A stretch of 16,944 nt of DNA from DATBLZ01 sp036555065. GTDB taxonomy: Bacteria; Pseudomonadota; Gammaproteobacteria; Steroidobacterales; Rariloculaceae. The translations under genes were made by a program, and so were the position numbers. The notes under the pieces are model-generated. The model made no database searches and was not told the origin of the DNA. It saw nothing but the letters and a program-made list of their open reading frames with translations. Positions 5,823 to 14,600 of the stretch are shown here, in pieces. Location: contig DATBLZ010000179.1 in the NCBI GenBank assembly GCA_036555065.1, forward strand, positions 1 to 16,944, in the 5' to 3' direction. Positions within the stretch are counted from its first letter, which is position 1; each line of letters begins with the position of its first letter.

Positions 5823-6371
5823 ATGAATCAGGAATCGGGGCGGCCCGAGGCACTGGAGCCTGCCGGCGCCGAGCCCGCAGCGGATGAAGCTGCGGACTCG
5901 GCCGCAAGCCCCGTCGATGTCGAGGGGCTGCGCGCCGCGGCCGAGGAGAACTGGAACAAATACCTGCGTGCGGCCGCCGAGCTCGAAAACTTGCGCAAGC
6001 GCAATGCCCGCGATCTCGAGCAGGCGCGCAAGTTCGCCGCGGAACGGCTCGCGGGTGCGATTCTTCCCGTTCGGGACAGTCTGGAATCTAGCCTCGCCGC
6101 GGTTACCGCCGGGGCCGCGCCGAGCGTCGAAAAGATACTCGAGGGCGAGCGCGCAACGCTGCGCCTGCTCGACGAGGCTCTGGCGGCGGCCGGCGTCGGC
6201 GAAATAGATCCCCACGGCGAGCCCTTCGACCCCGCGAGGCACGAGGCGCTCAGCGTGCGGCCGTCGGCCACGGCCGAGCCCGGCACCGTGCTCGAGGTCG
6301 TGCAGAAGGGGTACGAAATCCACGGTCGACTGCTGCGTCCGGCGCGCGTGATCGTAGCGAAGGAACCTTGA
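5823..6371 (+). CDS. grpE: Nucleotide exchange factor GrpE
   Basis: A 182-residue cochaperone that releases ADP from DnaK and acts as a thermosensor. The first 40 or so residues are Ala/Glu/Pro-rich and disordered. A long helix for the dimeric coiled coil follows (EENWNKYLRAAAELENLRKR), then the four-helix bundle with ERLAGAILPVRDSLESSLAA. The C-terminal beta domain that contacts DnaK is intact: GEPFDPARHEALS, VLEVVQKGYEIHGRLLRPARVIVAK. It is a little shorter than E. coli GrpE (197 residues), mostly in the N-terminal part. The start is set by the strong GGAGGT. The gene has its own sigma-32 type promoter, and dnaK follows after 64 bp. Confidence 0.96.
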   Translation: MNQESGRPEALEPAGAEPAADEAADSAASPVDVEGLRAAAEENWNKYLRAAAELENLRKRNARDLEQARKFAAERLAGAILPVRDSLESSLAAVTAGAAPSVEKILEGERATLRLLDEALAAAGVGEIDPHGEPFDPARHEALSVRPSATAEPGTVLEVVQKGYEIHGRLLRPARVIVAKEP

Positions 6372-6393
6372 ATTACGCGCTCGGTTCCCCCAT
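6367..6393 (+). promoter_or_regulatory. Second sigma-32 type promoter, upstream of dnaK
   Basis: CTTGAAT (6367-6373) and CCCCAT (6388-6393) are separated by 14 bp, an almost ideal sigma-32 promoter. The -35 overlaps the grpE stop codon (6369-6371). Transcription would begin near 6400, about 36 nt before dnaK. This gives dnaK-dnaJ an input separate from grpE and could explain how DnaK is made in excess over GrpE. Confidence 0.7.
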
Positions 6394-6403
6394 CTCGGGG
6401 ACC
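6383..6403 (+). repeat. Small stem-loop in the grpE-dnaK gap
   Basis: GGT plus CCCC on the left pair with GGGG plus ACC on the right, with one bulged T and a 6 nt loop. The structure overlaps the putative dnaK -10. In mRNA read through from grpE it could be a processing or partial termination point; there is no U-run. It may also be a by-product of the C-rich sigma-32 -10 box. Confidence 0.35.
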
Positions 6404-6435
6404 AGCATCCTTTCAGTATCCGGAGTGGCGAAAAC

Positions 6436-8373
6436 ATGGGACGAGTCATCGGTATCGACCTAGGCACGACCAACTCTTGCGTGGCCATCATGGAGGGCGG
6501 GGAGCCGAAGGTCATCGAGAACAGCGAGGGCGATCGCACGACGCCGTCGATCGTCGCTTTTACGAAGGACGGCGAGATCCTCGTCGGCCAGACCGCCAAA
6601 CGCCAGGCCGTCACGAACCCTGCGAACACGCTGTTCGCGATCAAGCGCCTCATCGGGCGCAGGTTCAGCGACGACGTCGTGCGTAAGGACATCGGCATGG
6701 TGCCTTACAAGATCGTCGAGGCCGACAATCACGATGCTTGGGTCGAGGTCAGCGGCAAGAAGATGGCTCCGCCCGAGATCTCCGCGCGCGTGCTCATGAA
6801 GATGAAGCAGACGGCCGAGGACTATCTCGGCGAGCCCGTGACGGAGGCCGTGATCACGGTCCCCGCGTACTTCAACGACTCCCAGCGGCAAGCGACCAAG
6901 GACGCCGGCAAGATCGCCGGGCTCGAGGTCAAGCGCATCATCAATGAGCCGACCGCGGGCGCGCTCGCCTATGGGCTCGACAAGAAGCGGGGCGACAGCA
7001 AGATCGCCGTCTATGACTTGGGCGGCGGTACCTTTGACATCTCAATCATCGAGATTGCCGAGGTCGACGGCGAGCATCAGTTCGAGGTGCTCTCGACCAA
7101 CGGCGATACGTTTCTTGGCGGCGAGGACTTCGACAACCGCATCATCGAGTACATTGCCAAGGAGTTCCTCAAGGAAAGCGGCATAGATATCCGCAAGGAT
7201 CCACTCGCCGTGCAGCGGCTCAAGGAAGCTGCCGAGAAGGCCAAGATCGAGCTTTCCTCGCGTCAACAGACCGAAATCAATCTGCCGTACATCACGGCCG
7301 ACGCGAGCGGCCCGAAGCACCTCACGATGAACCTCACGCGGGCCAAGCTCGAATCGCTCGTCGAGGATCTCATCGAGCGCACCATCGCGCCGTGCCGGAC
7401 TGCTCTGCAGGACGCCTCGCTGAGCATCGCGGAAATCGACGACGTCATTCTCGTCGGCGGGCAAACGCGCATGCCGAAGGTCCAGCAGCAGGTCAAGGAG
7501 CTCTTCGGCAAGGAACCGCGCCGCGACGTGAATCCCGACGAGGCCGTCGCCGTGGGCGCGGCGATCCAGGCGGGTGTTCTGGCCGGCGAGGTCAAGGACG
7601 TTCTGCTTCTCGACGTCACGCCGCTGTCTCTCGGCATCGAGACGTTGGGCGGCGTCATGACGAAGCTCATCGAGAAGAACACGACGATTCCGACCAAAGC
7701 GCACCAAACGTTCTCGACTGCCGAGGACAACCAGACGGCCGTCACGATTCATGTGCTCCAGGGCGAGCGTGGCCGCGCAGGCGACAACAAGTCGCTCGGC
7801 CGCTTTGACCTGACGGACATTCCGCCTGCACCGCGGGGTATGCCGCAAGTCGAGGTGACGTTCGATATCGACGCGAACGGAATACTGAACGTGTCGGCCA
7901 AGGACAAGGCGACGGGCAAGGAGCAGAAAATCGTCATCAAAGCGTCTTCGGGTTTGAACGAGGACGAGATCAAGCGCATGGTCCGCGACGCCGAGGCGCA
8001 CGCGGCCGAGGACGCGAAGTTCCGCGAGCTCGCTGATACGAGAAACCAAGCCGAAGCGCTCGCGCACGCAACCGAGAAGTCGCTGAGCGAGCTCGGCGAG
8101 AAGGTTTCGGGCCAGGATCGTGCGCGCATCGAGTCGGCGCTTAGTGAGCTCCGCGAGGCCGTCAAAGGCGACAGCAAGGAAAAGATTCAGACCAAGCTCA
8201 AAGCGCTGAACGATGCGTCGGCGGGCATGGCCGAGAAGCTCTACGCCGAGAAGCAGGCCGGTGCGGGAGCTGCGGGGCCGGCCGAAGGCAGTGCCGGCAA
8301 GCCCGGCGACGACAATGTCGTCGATGCGGAGTTCGAAGAGGTCAAGGGCGACGACAAGAAAAAGAGCGCCTGA
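6436..8373 (+). CDS. dnaK: Chaperone DnaK (Hsp70)
   Basis: A 645-residue ATP-dependent chaperone that binds exposed hydrophobic segments and, with DnaJ and GrpE, refolds proteins. The nucleotide-binding domain begins with IGIDLGTTNSCVAI and has the catalytic K70 in FAIKRLIGRRF, VPAYFNDSQRQATKDAG, NEPTAGALAYGLD, the phosphate loop DLGGGTFD and ILVGGQTRMPKV. The hydrophobic interdomain linker VLLLD starts at residue 389. The substrate-binding domain carries GIETLGGVMTKLIEKNTTIP and FDIDANGILNVSAKDKATGK. A helical lid follows, then a Gly/Ala-rich tail ending in the conserved acidic DAEFEEVK motif. The length is typical (E. coli 638). ATG at 6436 has GGAG 10 nt upstream. A heat-shock promoter lies in the gap before it, and dnaJ follows 29 bp after the stop. 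Confidence 0.98.
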   Translation: MGRVIGIDLGTTNSCVAIMEGGEPKVIENSEGDRTTPSIVAFTKDGEILVGQTAKRQAVTNPANTLFAIKRLIGRRFSDDVVRKDIGMVPYKIVEADNHDAWVEVSGKKMAPPEISARVLMKMKQTAEDYLGEPVTEAVITVPAYFNDSQRQATKDAGKIAGLEVKRIINEPTAGALAYGLDKKRGDSKIAVYDLGGGTFDISIIEIAEVDGEHQFEVLSTNGDTFLGGEDFDNRIIEYIAKEFLKESGIDIRKDPLAVQRLKEAAEKAKIELSSRQQTEINLPYITADASGPKHLTMNLTRAKLESLVEDLIERTIAPCRTALQDASLSIAEIDDVILVGGQTRMPKVQQQVKELFGKEPRRDVNPDEAVAVGAAIQAGVLAGEVKDVLLLDVTPLSLGIETLGGVMTKLIEKNTTIPTKAHQTFSTAEDNQTAVTIHVLQGERGRAGDNKSLGRFDLTDIPPAPRGMPQVEVTFDIDANGILNVSAKDKATGKEQKIVIKASSGLNEDEIKRMVRDAEAHAAEDAKFRELADTRNQAEALAHATEKSLSELGEKVSGQDRARIESALSELREAVKGDSKEKIQTKLKALNDASAGMAEKLYAEKQAGAGAAGPAEGSAGKPGDDNVVDAEFEEVKGDDKKKSA

Positions 8374-8402
8374 GACCGGTGTAGACGGCCGCGCGCAAAG
8401 GC

Positions 8403-9527
8403 ATGGCGAAACGCGACTTCTATGAGGTGCTCGGCGTCGAGCGCGCTGCGACCGAAGCCGACATCAAGAAGGCGTATCGGCGGCTCGCGATGAAGTTCCA
8501 TCCGGATCGCAACCCCGACGACCCGGAGATGGAAGGCAAGTTCAAGGAAGCCAAGGAAGCTTACGAGGTCCTCAAGGATTCCGAGAAGCGCGCTGCCTAT
8601 GATCAGTTCGGCCATGCCGGCGTTGGACACGGAGCAGCCGGCGGGTTCAGCGGCGCGGATGCCTTCAGCGATCTCTTCGGCGACGTCTTCGGCGATATCT
8701 TCGGAGCCGGACGCCGCGGCCGCAGCCAAGTATTCCGCGGCGCGGATCTACGCTACGAGCTCGAGCTGTCGTTGGAGCAGGCTGTGCGTGGCGATTCCAT
8801 CAATATCGATATCCCGGCGCAGGTCGCGTGCGAGCACTGCAACGGCTCGGGCGCGGCCCGCGGAACCGAGCCCGTTCGTTGTCAGACTTGCAGCGGCACG
8901 GGCACGATGCGCGTCCAGCAAGGCTTCTTTTCGATTCAGCAGACCTGCCGCGCGTGCCAAGGCACGGGGCAGAGAATCGAGACGCCGTGTCGAGAGTGCG
9001 GTGGCCGTGGGCGCGTGCGACGCAATCGCACGTTGGCCGTAAAGGTTCCGCCGGGTGTCGACAACGGCGACCGTATCCGCCTTGCGCGCGAAGGCGAACC
9101 CGGGCGCAACGGCGGCCCGCCCGGCGACCTCTACGTCGATATCGCCGTGCAACCCCATCCGATCTTCGCACGCGAGGGGCAAGATCTGCGCTGCGAAGTG
9201 CCGGTCAGTTTTGCGACAGCGGCACTCGGCGGCTCGATCGACGTGCCGACGCTGGATGGTGAAGTAGCGCTCAAGATTCCAGCGGAGACGCAGTCCGGAA
9301 AGGTCTTCCGCCTGCGCGGCAAAGGCGTGCGTGCGGTGCGGTCGAGCGGCGTCGGCGACCTCTTTTGTCACGTGCAAATCGAGACGCCTGTGCACTTGAC
9401 GGAGGCGCAGAAGGAATTGCTGCGGAAGTTCGACGACTCGGTCAGCGGCGGCGGCGCGAGGCATAATCCGAAGGCACGAACTTGGTTCGACGGGGTCCGA
9501 GAATTCTTCGAGCGGATGGGAGCATAA
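8403..9527 (+). CDS. dnaJ: Chaperone DnaJ (Hsp40, type I)
   Basis: A 374-residue J-domain cochaperone that delivers substrates to DnaK and stimulates its ATPase. The J domain (1-70) has the essential HPD at 33-35. A Gly/Phe-rich linker (about 72-115; DAFSDLFGDVFGDIFGAG) follows. The zinc-binding domain has all four CxxCxGxG repeats, with cysteine pairs at 143/146, 160/163, 182/185 and 196/199. The C-terminal substrate-binding domains (VPPGVDNGDRIRLAREGEPG, GDLYVDIAVQPHPIF, TQSGKVFRLRGKGV) and dimerisation end are complete. The upstream AAAGG is very close to the ATG at 8403, so the ribosome site is weak; translation may depend on dnaK. dapB starts 3 bp after the stop. Confidence 0.98.
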   Translation: MAKRDFYEVLGVERAATEADIKKAYRRLAMKFHPDRNPDDPEMEGKFKEAKEAYEVLKDSEKRAAYDQFGHAGVGHGAAGGFSGADAFSDLFGDVFGDIFGAGRRGRSQVFRGADLRYELELSLEQAVRGDSINIDIPAQVACEHCNGSGAARGTEPVRCQTCSGTGTMRVQQGFFSIQQTCRACQGTGQRIETPCRECGGRGRVRRNRTLAVKVPPGVDNGDRIRLAREGEPGRNGGPPGDLYVDIAVQPHPIFAREGQDLRCEVPVSFATAALGGSIDVPTLDGEVALKIPAETQSGKVFRLRGKGVRAVRSSGVGDLFCHVQIETPVHLTEAQKELLRKFDDSVSGGGARHNPKARTWFDGVREFFERMGA

Positions 9528-9530
9528 GCC

Positions 9531-10343
9531 TTGGTCAAAGTAGCGGTACTCGGCGCGACAGGCCGCATGGGCCGCGCCGTCATTTCGTGCATCGCGCAAG
9601 CGCCGCAGCTCAAGCTCACGGGGGCGTTGACCGAGCCGAAGCACGCAGCGCTCGGTCGCGACGCCGGCGAGGTCGCCGGCATCGGCGCCGTACGCGTGCC
9701 CGTGACCGACGACCGCAAGCAGGCGCTCGACGGCGCCCAAGTCGCGATCGACTTCACGTTGCCCGAGGCGCTCGAAGCGAACGTGCGTGCATGTGAGGGC
9801 GCGGGGACTGCGCTCGTCGTGGGAACGACGGGCCTGGGGGAGTCACACCAGCGGGCGATGCGCAAAGCCGCGCATCACATCCCGCTCGTCTACGGTAGAA
9901 ACATGAGCCTCGGCGTCAACCTTTTCATAGACGTTGTCGCGCGCGTTGCCCGAACGCTCGGGACGGAATACGACGCTGAGATCATCGAGACCCACCACCG
10001 CCAAAAAATCGATGCGCCGTCCGGAACTGCGCTCGCGCTCGGCGAAGCCGTCGCCGCGGCCCGAGGGCGCAAGCTCGCCGATGTTGCGGTTTACGCGCGT
10101 GAAGGCCAGATCGGCCCACGTGTACCCGGGACCATCGGGTTCTCGGTCGTTCGCGGCGGTGCGGTCGTCGGGGATCACGAGGTGCTTTTCATCGGCCCGG
10201 AGGAGCAGCTCGAGCTCAAGCATCGCGCGCTCGACCGAACGACGTTCGCGCGCGGCGCGGTGCGCGCGGCACAATGGGTCGTCGGTCGCGCCCCCGGTTT
10301 CTATACGATGGCCGACGTTCTCGGTCTCGCGGACGGTCGATAG
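9531..10343 (+). CDS. dapB: 4-hydroxy-tetrahydrodipicolinate reductase DapB
   Basis: A 270-residue NAD(P)H-dependent reductase of the diaminopimelate/lysine pathway, supplying peptidoglycan and lysine. The N-terminal Rossmann motif GATGRMGR (8-15), IDFTLPEA and VVGTTGL are present. The catalytic region E153-T-H-H-R-Q-K159 is followed by IDAPSGTAL (E. coli EAHHRHKVDAPSGTAL), with H155, H156 and K159 conserved. The C-terminus has VPGTIGFSVVRGGAVVGDHEVLF and FARGAVRAAQWV. The start is TTG at 9531: the protein begins MVKVAVLG at the family start, and GGGAG stands 8 nt upstream inside the end of dnaJ. With 3 bp to dnaJ it is almost certainly co-transcribed and probably translationally coupled. Confidence 0.96.
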   Translation: MVKVAVLGATGRMGRAVISCIAQAPQLKLTGALTEPKHAALGRDAGEVAGIGAVRVPVTDDRKQALDGAQVAIDFTLPEALEANVRACEGAGTALVVGTTGLGESHQRAMRKAAHHIPLVYGRNMSLGVNLFIDVVARVARTLGTEYDAEIIETHHRQKIDAPSGTALALGEAVAAARGRKLADVAVYAREGQIGPRVPGTIGFSVVRGGAVVGDHEVLFIGPEEQLELKHRALDRTTFARGAVRAAQWVVGRAPGFYTMADVLGLADGR

Positions 10344-10381
10344 AGAGAGTGTTTTTTGGGGGAGCGGCTGCCGCCGCGATC

Positions 10382-10412
10382 CGAGCGTTTCTAGCTTGCG
10401 ACGCGACGCTCG
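10382..10412. repeat. Inverted repeat upstream of carA (operator candidate)
   Basis: CGAGCGT (10382-10388) and ACGCTCG (10406-10412) are perfect complements with a 17 bp spacer. The right arm ends 3 bp before the probable -10 of carA, so a bound protein would cover the -35 region. The family of any regulator is not recognisable. Confidence 0.4.
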
Positions 10413-10421
10413 CGCTACAAT
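10396..10421 (+). promoter_or_regulatory. Probable carA promoter
   Basis: TACAAT at 10416-10421 is a 5/6 match to the -10 consensus. The best -35-like hexamer, TTGCGA (10396-10401), is only 14 bp away, shorter than normal, so the promoter may be weak or activator-dependent. Transcription would start near 10428, giving a leader of about 45 nt. A T6 run at 10352-10357 just after the dapB stop has no good hairpin before it and is not called a terminator. Confidence 0.45.
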
Positions 10422-10438
10422 GTCGTCCTGAGCCCAGT

Positions 10439-10448
10439 TTCACGTGAA
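10439..10448. repeat. Palindrome in the carA leader
   Basis: TTCACGTGAA is a perfect 10 bp palindrome placed about 10-20 bp downstream of the probable carA transcription start. Position and symmetry suit a repressor site. The half-site GTGAA resembles part of an ARG box but in the opposite arrangement to the ArgR consensus, so no regulator is assigned. Confidence 0.35.
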
Positions 10449-10472
10449 TAGTCCCCTTTTTCGGAGCTCAGC

Positions 10473-11639
10473 GTGGCGGAGCCGGCGATACTAGTGCTCG
10501 AGGATGGAACTGCGTTCCACGGCGTCTCGATTGGTGCCCAGGGGCGCACGCTCGGCGAGGTGGTGTTCAACACCGCAATGACGGGCTATCAGGAAATCCT
10601 CACCGACCCGTCCTACTTCCGCCAGATCGTCACGCTGACTTACCCGCACATCGGCAATGTCGGCACGAATTCGGACGATTACGAGTCGCCGAAGGTTTTC
10701 GCAGCGGGTTTGATCATTCGCGACCTCTCGCGTCTCGTGAGCAATTGGCGCGCTGAGATCAGCCTCGCGGAGTTCCTGCGCCGCGGCAATACCGTCGCCG
10801 TCGCCGAGATCGACACACGCAAGCTCACGCGCATCCTACGCGAGAAGGGTGCGCAAGCGGGCTGCATCCTCACGGGCAAAGATGCACGCGTCGAAGAGGC
10901 GCATAAGGCGGCGCGAAAGTTTCCGGGCCTCAAGGGCATGGATCTCGCGCGTCTCGTCACCGTAAAGGCAGCCTACCAATGGAAGCAGGGAAGCATCTGG
11001 CCCGAGCGGCAGACGGTCTTTGCGAAAAAGCTCGCCAAGTATCACGTCGTGGCTTTCGACTTCGGCGTGAAACGCAACATTCTGCGCCTCATTTCCGATC
11101 GCGAGTGTCGCATCACGGTCGTGCCGGCGACGACGACCGCCGAGCAGGTGATGGAGATCCTTCCGGATGGCGTGTTCCTCTCGAACGGGCCTGGGGACCC
11201 CGAGCCCTGTACGTACGCCATCGACGCGATCCGCACGCTGCTCGACATCGGCATCCCGATCTTCGGGATCTGTCTCGGCCATCAGCTGCTCGGCCTGGCG
11301 ACGGGGGCGAAGACGCAAAAGATGAAGTTCGGCCATCACGGCGCGAATCACCCGGTCGTCGAGCTCGACACAGGGCGAGTCATCATCACGAGCCAGAATC
11401 ACGGCTTCGAGGTGGCCGAGGCCACACTGCCTGCGCATGTGCGCGCGACCCACCGGTCGCTCTTCGACGGGAGCCTGCAGGGCATCGAGGTCGTGGACCG
11501 GCCGGCGTTCTCGTTCCAGGGACATCCGGAAGCGAGCCCGGGGCCGCATGATCTGCGCCCGCTCTTCGATCGCTTCATCACGGAGATGCGCGAGGCGAAA
11601 CGCGGGGTTCGGGTTGAGAAAGTGTTATCAAATAGATAG
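10473..11639 (+). CDS. carA: Carbamoyl-phosphate synthase small subunit (glutaminase)
   Basis: A 388-residue subunit that hydrolyses glutamine and channels ammonia to CarB for carbamoyl phosphate, the precursor of pyrimidines and arginine. The N-terminal CPSase_sm domain has LVLEDGTAFHG, GEVVFNTAMTGYQEILTDPSY and TYPHIGNVGTN. The class I glutamine amidotransferase domain has FDFGVKRNILR, SNGPGDPEP, the nucleophile C267 in GICLGHQ, and the catalytic H351 and E353 in GHPEASPGPHD. The length is close to E. coli CarA (382). The start is GTG at 10473 with GGAG 6 nt upstream. It has its own upstream control region, so it may be transcribed separately from dapB. The last codons and following spacer become AT-rich. 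Confidence 0.97.
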   Translation: MAEPAILVLEDGTAFHGVSIGAQGRTLGEVVFNTAMTGYQEILTDPSYFRQIVTLTYPHIGNVGTNSDDYESPKVFAAGLIIRDLSRLVSNWRAEISLAEFLRRGNTVAVAEIDTRKLTRILREKGAQAGCILTGKDARVEEAHKAARKFPGLKGMDLARLVTVKAAYQWKQGSIWPERQTVFAKKLAKYHVVAFDFGVKRNILRLISDRECRITVVPATTTAEQVMEILPDGVFLSNGPGDPEPCTYAIDAIRTLLDIGIPIFGICLGHQLLGLATGAKTQKMKFGHHGANHPVVELDTGRVIITSQNHGFEVAEATLPAHVRATHRSLFDGSLQGIEVVDRPAFSFQGHPEASPGPHDLRPLFDRFITEMREAKRGVRVEKVLSNR

Positions 11640-11678
11640 TTACACTTCGTTTGTGAAGTTGAGAGTGAAGATCTTTCC
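11640..11678 (+). other. AT-rich carA-carB spacer with small hairpin
   Basis: From 11621 to 11678 only 20 of 58 bases are G or C, against roughly two thirds elsewhere. Within the 39 bp spacer, ACTTC (11644-11648) and GAAGT (11655-11659) can form a 5 bp stem with a 6 nt loop. GTGAAG occurs twice, at 11653-11658 and 11665-11670; the second copy may serve as a weak ribosome site for carB. No promoter boxes with correct spacing were recognised. Confidence 0.4.
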
Positions 11679-14600
11679 ATGCCGCGCCGGGACGATATAA
11701 AGAGCGTTCTGATCATCGGCGCGGGGCCGATCATCATCGGCCAGGCGTGCGAGTTCGACTATTCCGGAACGCAGGCCTGCAAGGCGCTCAAGGAAGAGGG
11801 GTATCGAGTCATTCTCGTGAACTCGAACCCCGCAACGATCATGACGGACCCGGCGAGCGCCGATTCGATTTACGTCGAGCCGATCGATTGGCGCACCGTC
11901 GCGCGCATCATCGAGAAGGAGCGTCCGGACGCCCTGTTGCCGACGATGGGCGGGCAGACGGCGCTCAACTGCGCGCTCGACCTCGTCCGCGAGGGCGTGC
12001 TCGAGCGGTTCGACGTCGAGCTCATCGGCGCTTCGCGCGACGCGATCGACATGGCCGAGGATCGCGAGCAGTTCCGCAATGCCATGCAGGAAATCGGTCT
12101 CCACGTGCCGCGCGCCCGTATTGCCCATTCGCTGGCCGAAGCTTGGGAGGCGCAAGCCGAGATCGGTTTCCCGACGATCGTGCGGCCGTCATTCACGCTT
12201 GGCGGCAGTGGCGGCGGAATCATTTACAACCGTGAGGAGTTCGAAAGCATCGTCAGTCGCGGCCTCGATCAGTCGCCGACGACGGAGGTGCTGCTCGAGG
12301 AATCCGTGCTCGGGTGGAAGGAATTCGAGATGGAGGTCGTTCGCGACAAGAACGACAACTGCATCATCGTCTGCTCGATCGAGAATCTCGACCCGATGGG
12401 AGTGCACACCGGGGACTCCATAACGGTCGCGCCGGCGCAAACGCTGACCGACAAGGAGTACCAGCAGATGCGCGACGCCTCGATCGCGGTGCTGCGCAAG
12501 ATCGGCGTGGACACGGGCGGCTCGAACGTGCAGTTCGCCGTAAACCCCGATGACGGGCGCCTGCTCGTCATCGAAATGAATCCGCGCGTATCGCGCTCCT
12601 CGGCGCTCGCTTCGAAGGCAACGGGATTTCCGATCGCCAAAGTGGCGGCGAAGCTCGCGATCGGGTACACGCTCGACGAGCTGCGCAACGAAATCACGGG
12701 CGGCGCGACCCCTGCGTCCTTCGAGCCGACGATCGATTACGTCGTTACCAAAGTTCCGCGTTTCACGTTCGAGAAGTTCCCCCAGGCCGAGGACCGGCTC
12801 ACGACGCAGATGAAGTCGGTGGGGGAGGTCATGGCCATGGGCCGAACCTTCCAGGAGTCCCTGCAGAAGGCGCTGCGCGGGCTCGAGACCGGCGTCGACG
12901 GCCTGACTCCGGTGCTTGAGCGGGTCGAGAACGACGAGGAGTGGGCGCATCTCCGGCGCGAGCTCAGTCAGGCCGGAAGCCGCCGTCTTTGGTACGTTGC
13001 CGACGGATTCCGGTTTGGGATGTCGGTCGCGGAGATGGCCGAGCTCACGCGCATCGACCCTTGGTTCCTCGAGCAGATTGCCGATCTCGTTGCAACCGAG
13101 CGGGAAATCAAGGCGAGCGGGCGTGCCGCGCTCGAGAAAACCGCGTTGCGCCGGCTCAAGCGCAAGGGGTTCAGCGACAGCCGCATCGCCCGCCTCATCG
13201 GCACGCTCGAGGCGACGGTACGCAAGGAGCGGCACGCGCACGACATCCGGCCCGTGTTCAAACGCGTCGACAGCTGCGCGGCCGAGTTTGCGAGCCATAC
13301 GGCGTACCTCTATTCGACATACGAAGAGGAATGCGAGGCCGATCCCACGGCCGCGCAGAAAATAATGATTCTCGGCGGTGGACCGAACCGCATCGGTCAA
13401 GGCATCGAATTCGATTACTGCTGCGTCCACGCGGCCTTTGCGCTCAAGGAAGCAGGTTTCGAGACGATCATGGTCAACTGCAACCCCGAGACCGTCTCGA
13501 CCGACTACGACACGTCCGATCGGCTCTATTTCGAGCCCGTGACGCTCGAGGACGTTCTCGAGATCGTCCACCGAGAAAAGCCCAAGGGCGTGATCGTCCA
13601 ATACGGCGGGCAGACGCCGCTTAAGCTCGCGCGGAACCTCGAAGCGGCCGGCGTGCCGATCATCGGCACATCGCCGGACTCGATCGATCTCGCCGAGGAC
13701 CGCGAGCGTTTCCAGAAGCTCGTCGACAAGCTCAAGCTCAAGCAGCCGCCGGCTTGCACCGCGCGGACCGAGGAAGAGGCGCTGCGGCTCGCCAAAGAGG
13801 TCGGGTATCCGCTCGTCGTGCGGCCGTCCTACGTGCTCGGCGGCCGCGCAATGGAGATCGTCTATGGCGAGGACGAGCTCGCCGAATACGTGCGGCGCGC
13901 CGTGAGCGTCTCGAACGAGAGCCCGGTTTTGCTCGATCGCTTCCTGGATCTCGCGATCGAGGTCGACGTCGACGCCGTTGCCGACGGCGAGCAAGTCATC
14001 ATCGGCGGCATCATGCAGCACGTCGAGCAGGCCGGCATACATTCGGGCGATTCGGGATGCTCGCTGCCTCCTTACAGCCTGAGCCCCGAAATCCAGGAGC
14101 AACTGAGCACACAAGTTCGCGAGCTCGCGACGGCGCTCAAGGTCGTCGGGCTCATGAATACGCAGTTCGCGATTCAGAACGGCGTCATCTATGTGCTCGA
14201 GGTGAATCCGCGCGCATCGCGAACCGTGCCGTTCGTCTCGAAGGCCACGGGCCAAGCGCTCGCGAAGATCGGCGCGAAGGCGATGGCCGGCATCTCGTTG
14301 CGCGCACAGGGGGTTTCGGCGCCGCGGCGCCGGCCGTACTACGCGGTCAAGGAATCGGTATTTCCGTTCATCAAGTTCCCCGAGGTCGATCCAATCCTCG
14401 GACCCGAGATGCGCTCTACGGGCGAGGTCATGGGCACGGGGCGTACCTTCGGGGAGGCCTATGCAAAAGCCCAGCTCGGCTCGGGCGTGGTTCTACCGCG
14501 CCGTGGCATCGCGTTCATCAGCGTTCGCGATCGCGACAAGCCGGGCGCCGTCGACCTTGCGCAAGCGCTCGTGAGCCGCGGGTTCGAGATCGTTGCGACC

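Noticed and set aside
4677..6698. 673-codon open frame on the minus strand across hrcA, grpE and the start of dnaK
   Set aside because: It mirrors three confidently identified genes; long antisense frames are common in GC-rich coding DNA. The translation has Arg-rich, low-complexity composition and no recognised domain.
7042..8067. 341-codon minus-strand frame opposite dnaK
   Set aside because: Antisense reflection of dnaK with no independent start signal or family similarity.
10341..10360. T6 run after the dapB stop as an intrinsic terminator
   Set aside because: The preceding bases offer only a weak TCTC/GAGA pairing, not a stable GC-rich stem.
12189..14255. 688-codon open frame antisense to carB
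   Set aside because: Same cause: a GC-rich shadow of a conserved gene, rich in Arg/Asp/Leu repeats with no recognisable family and no ribosome site.
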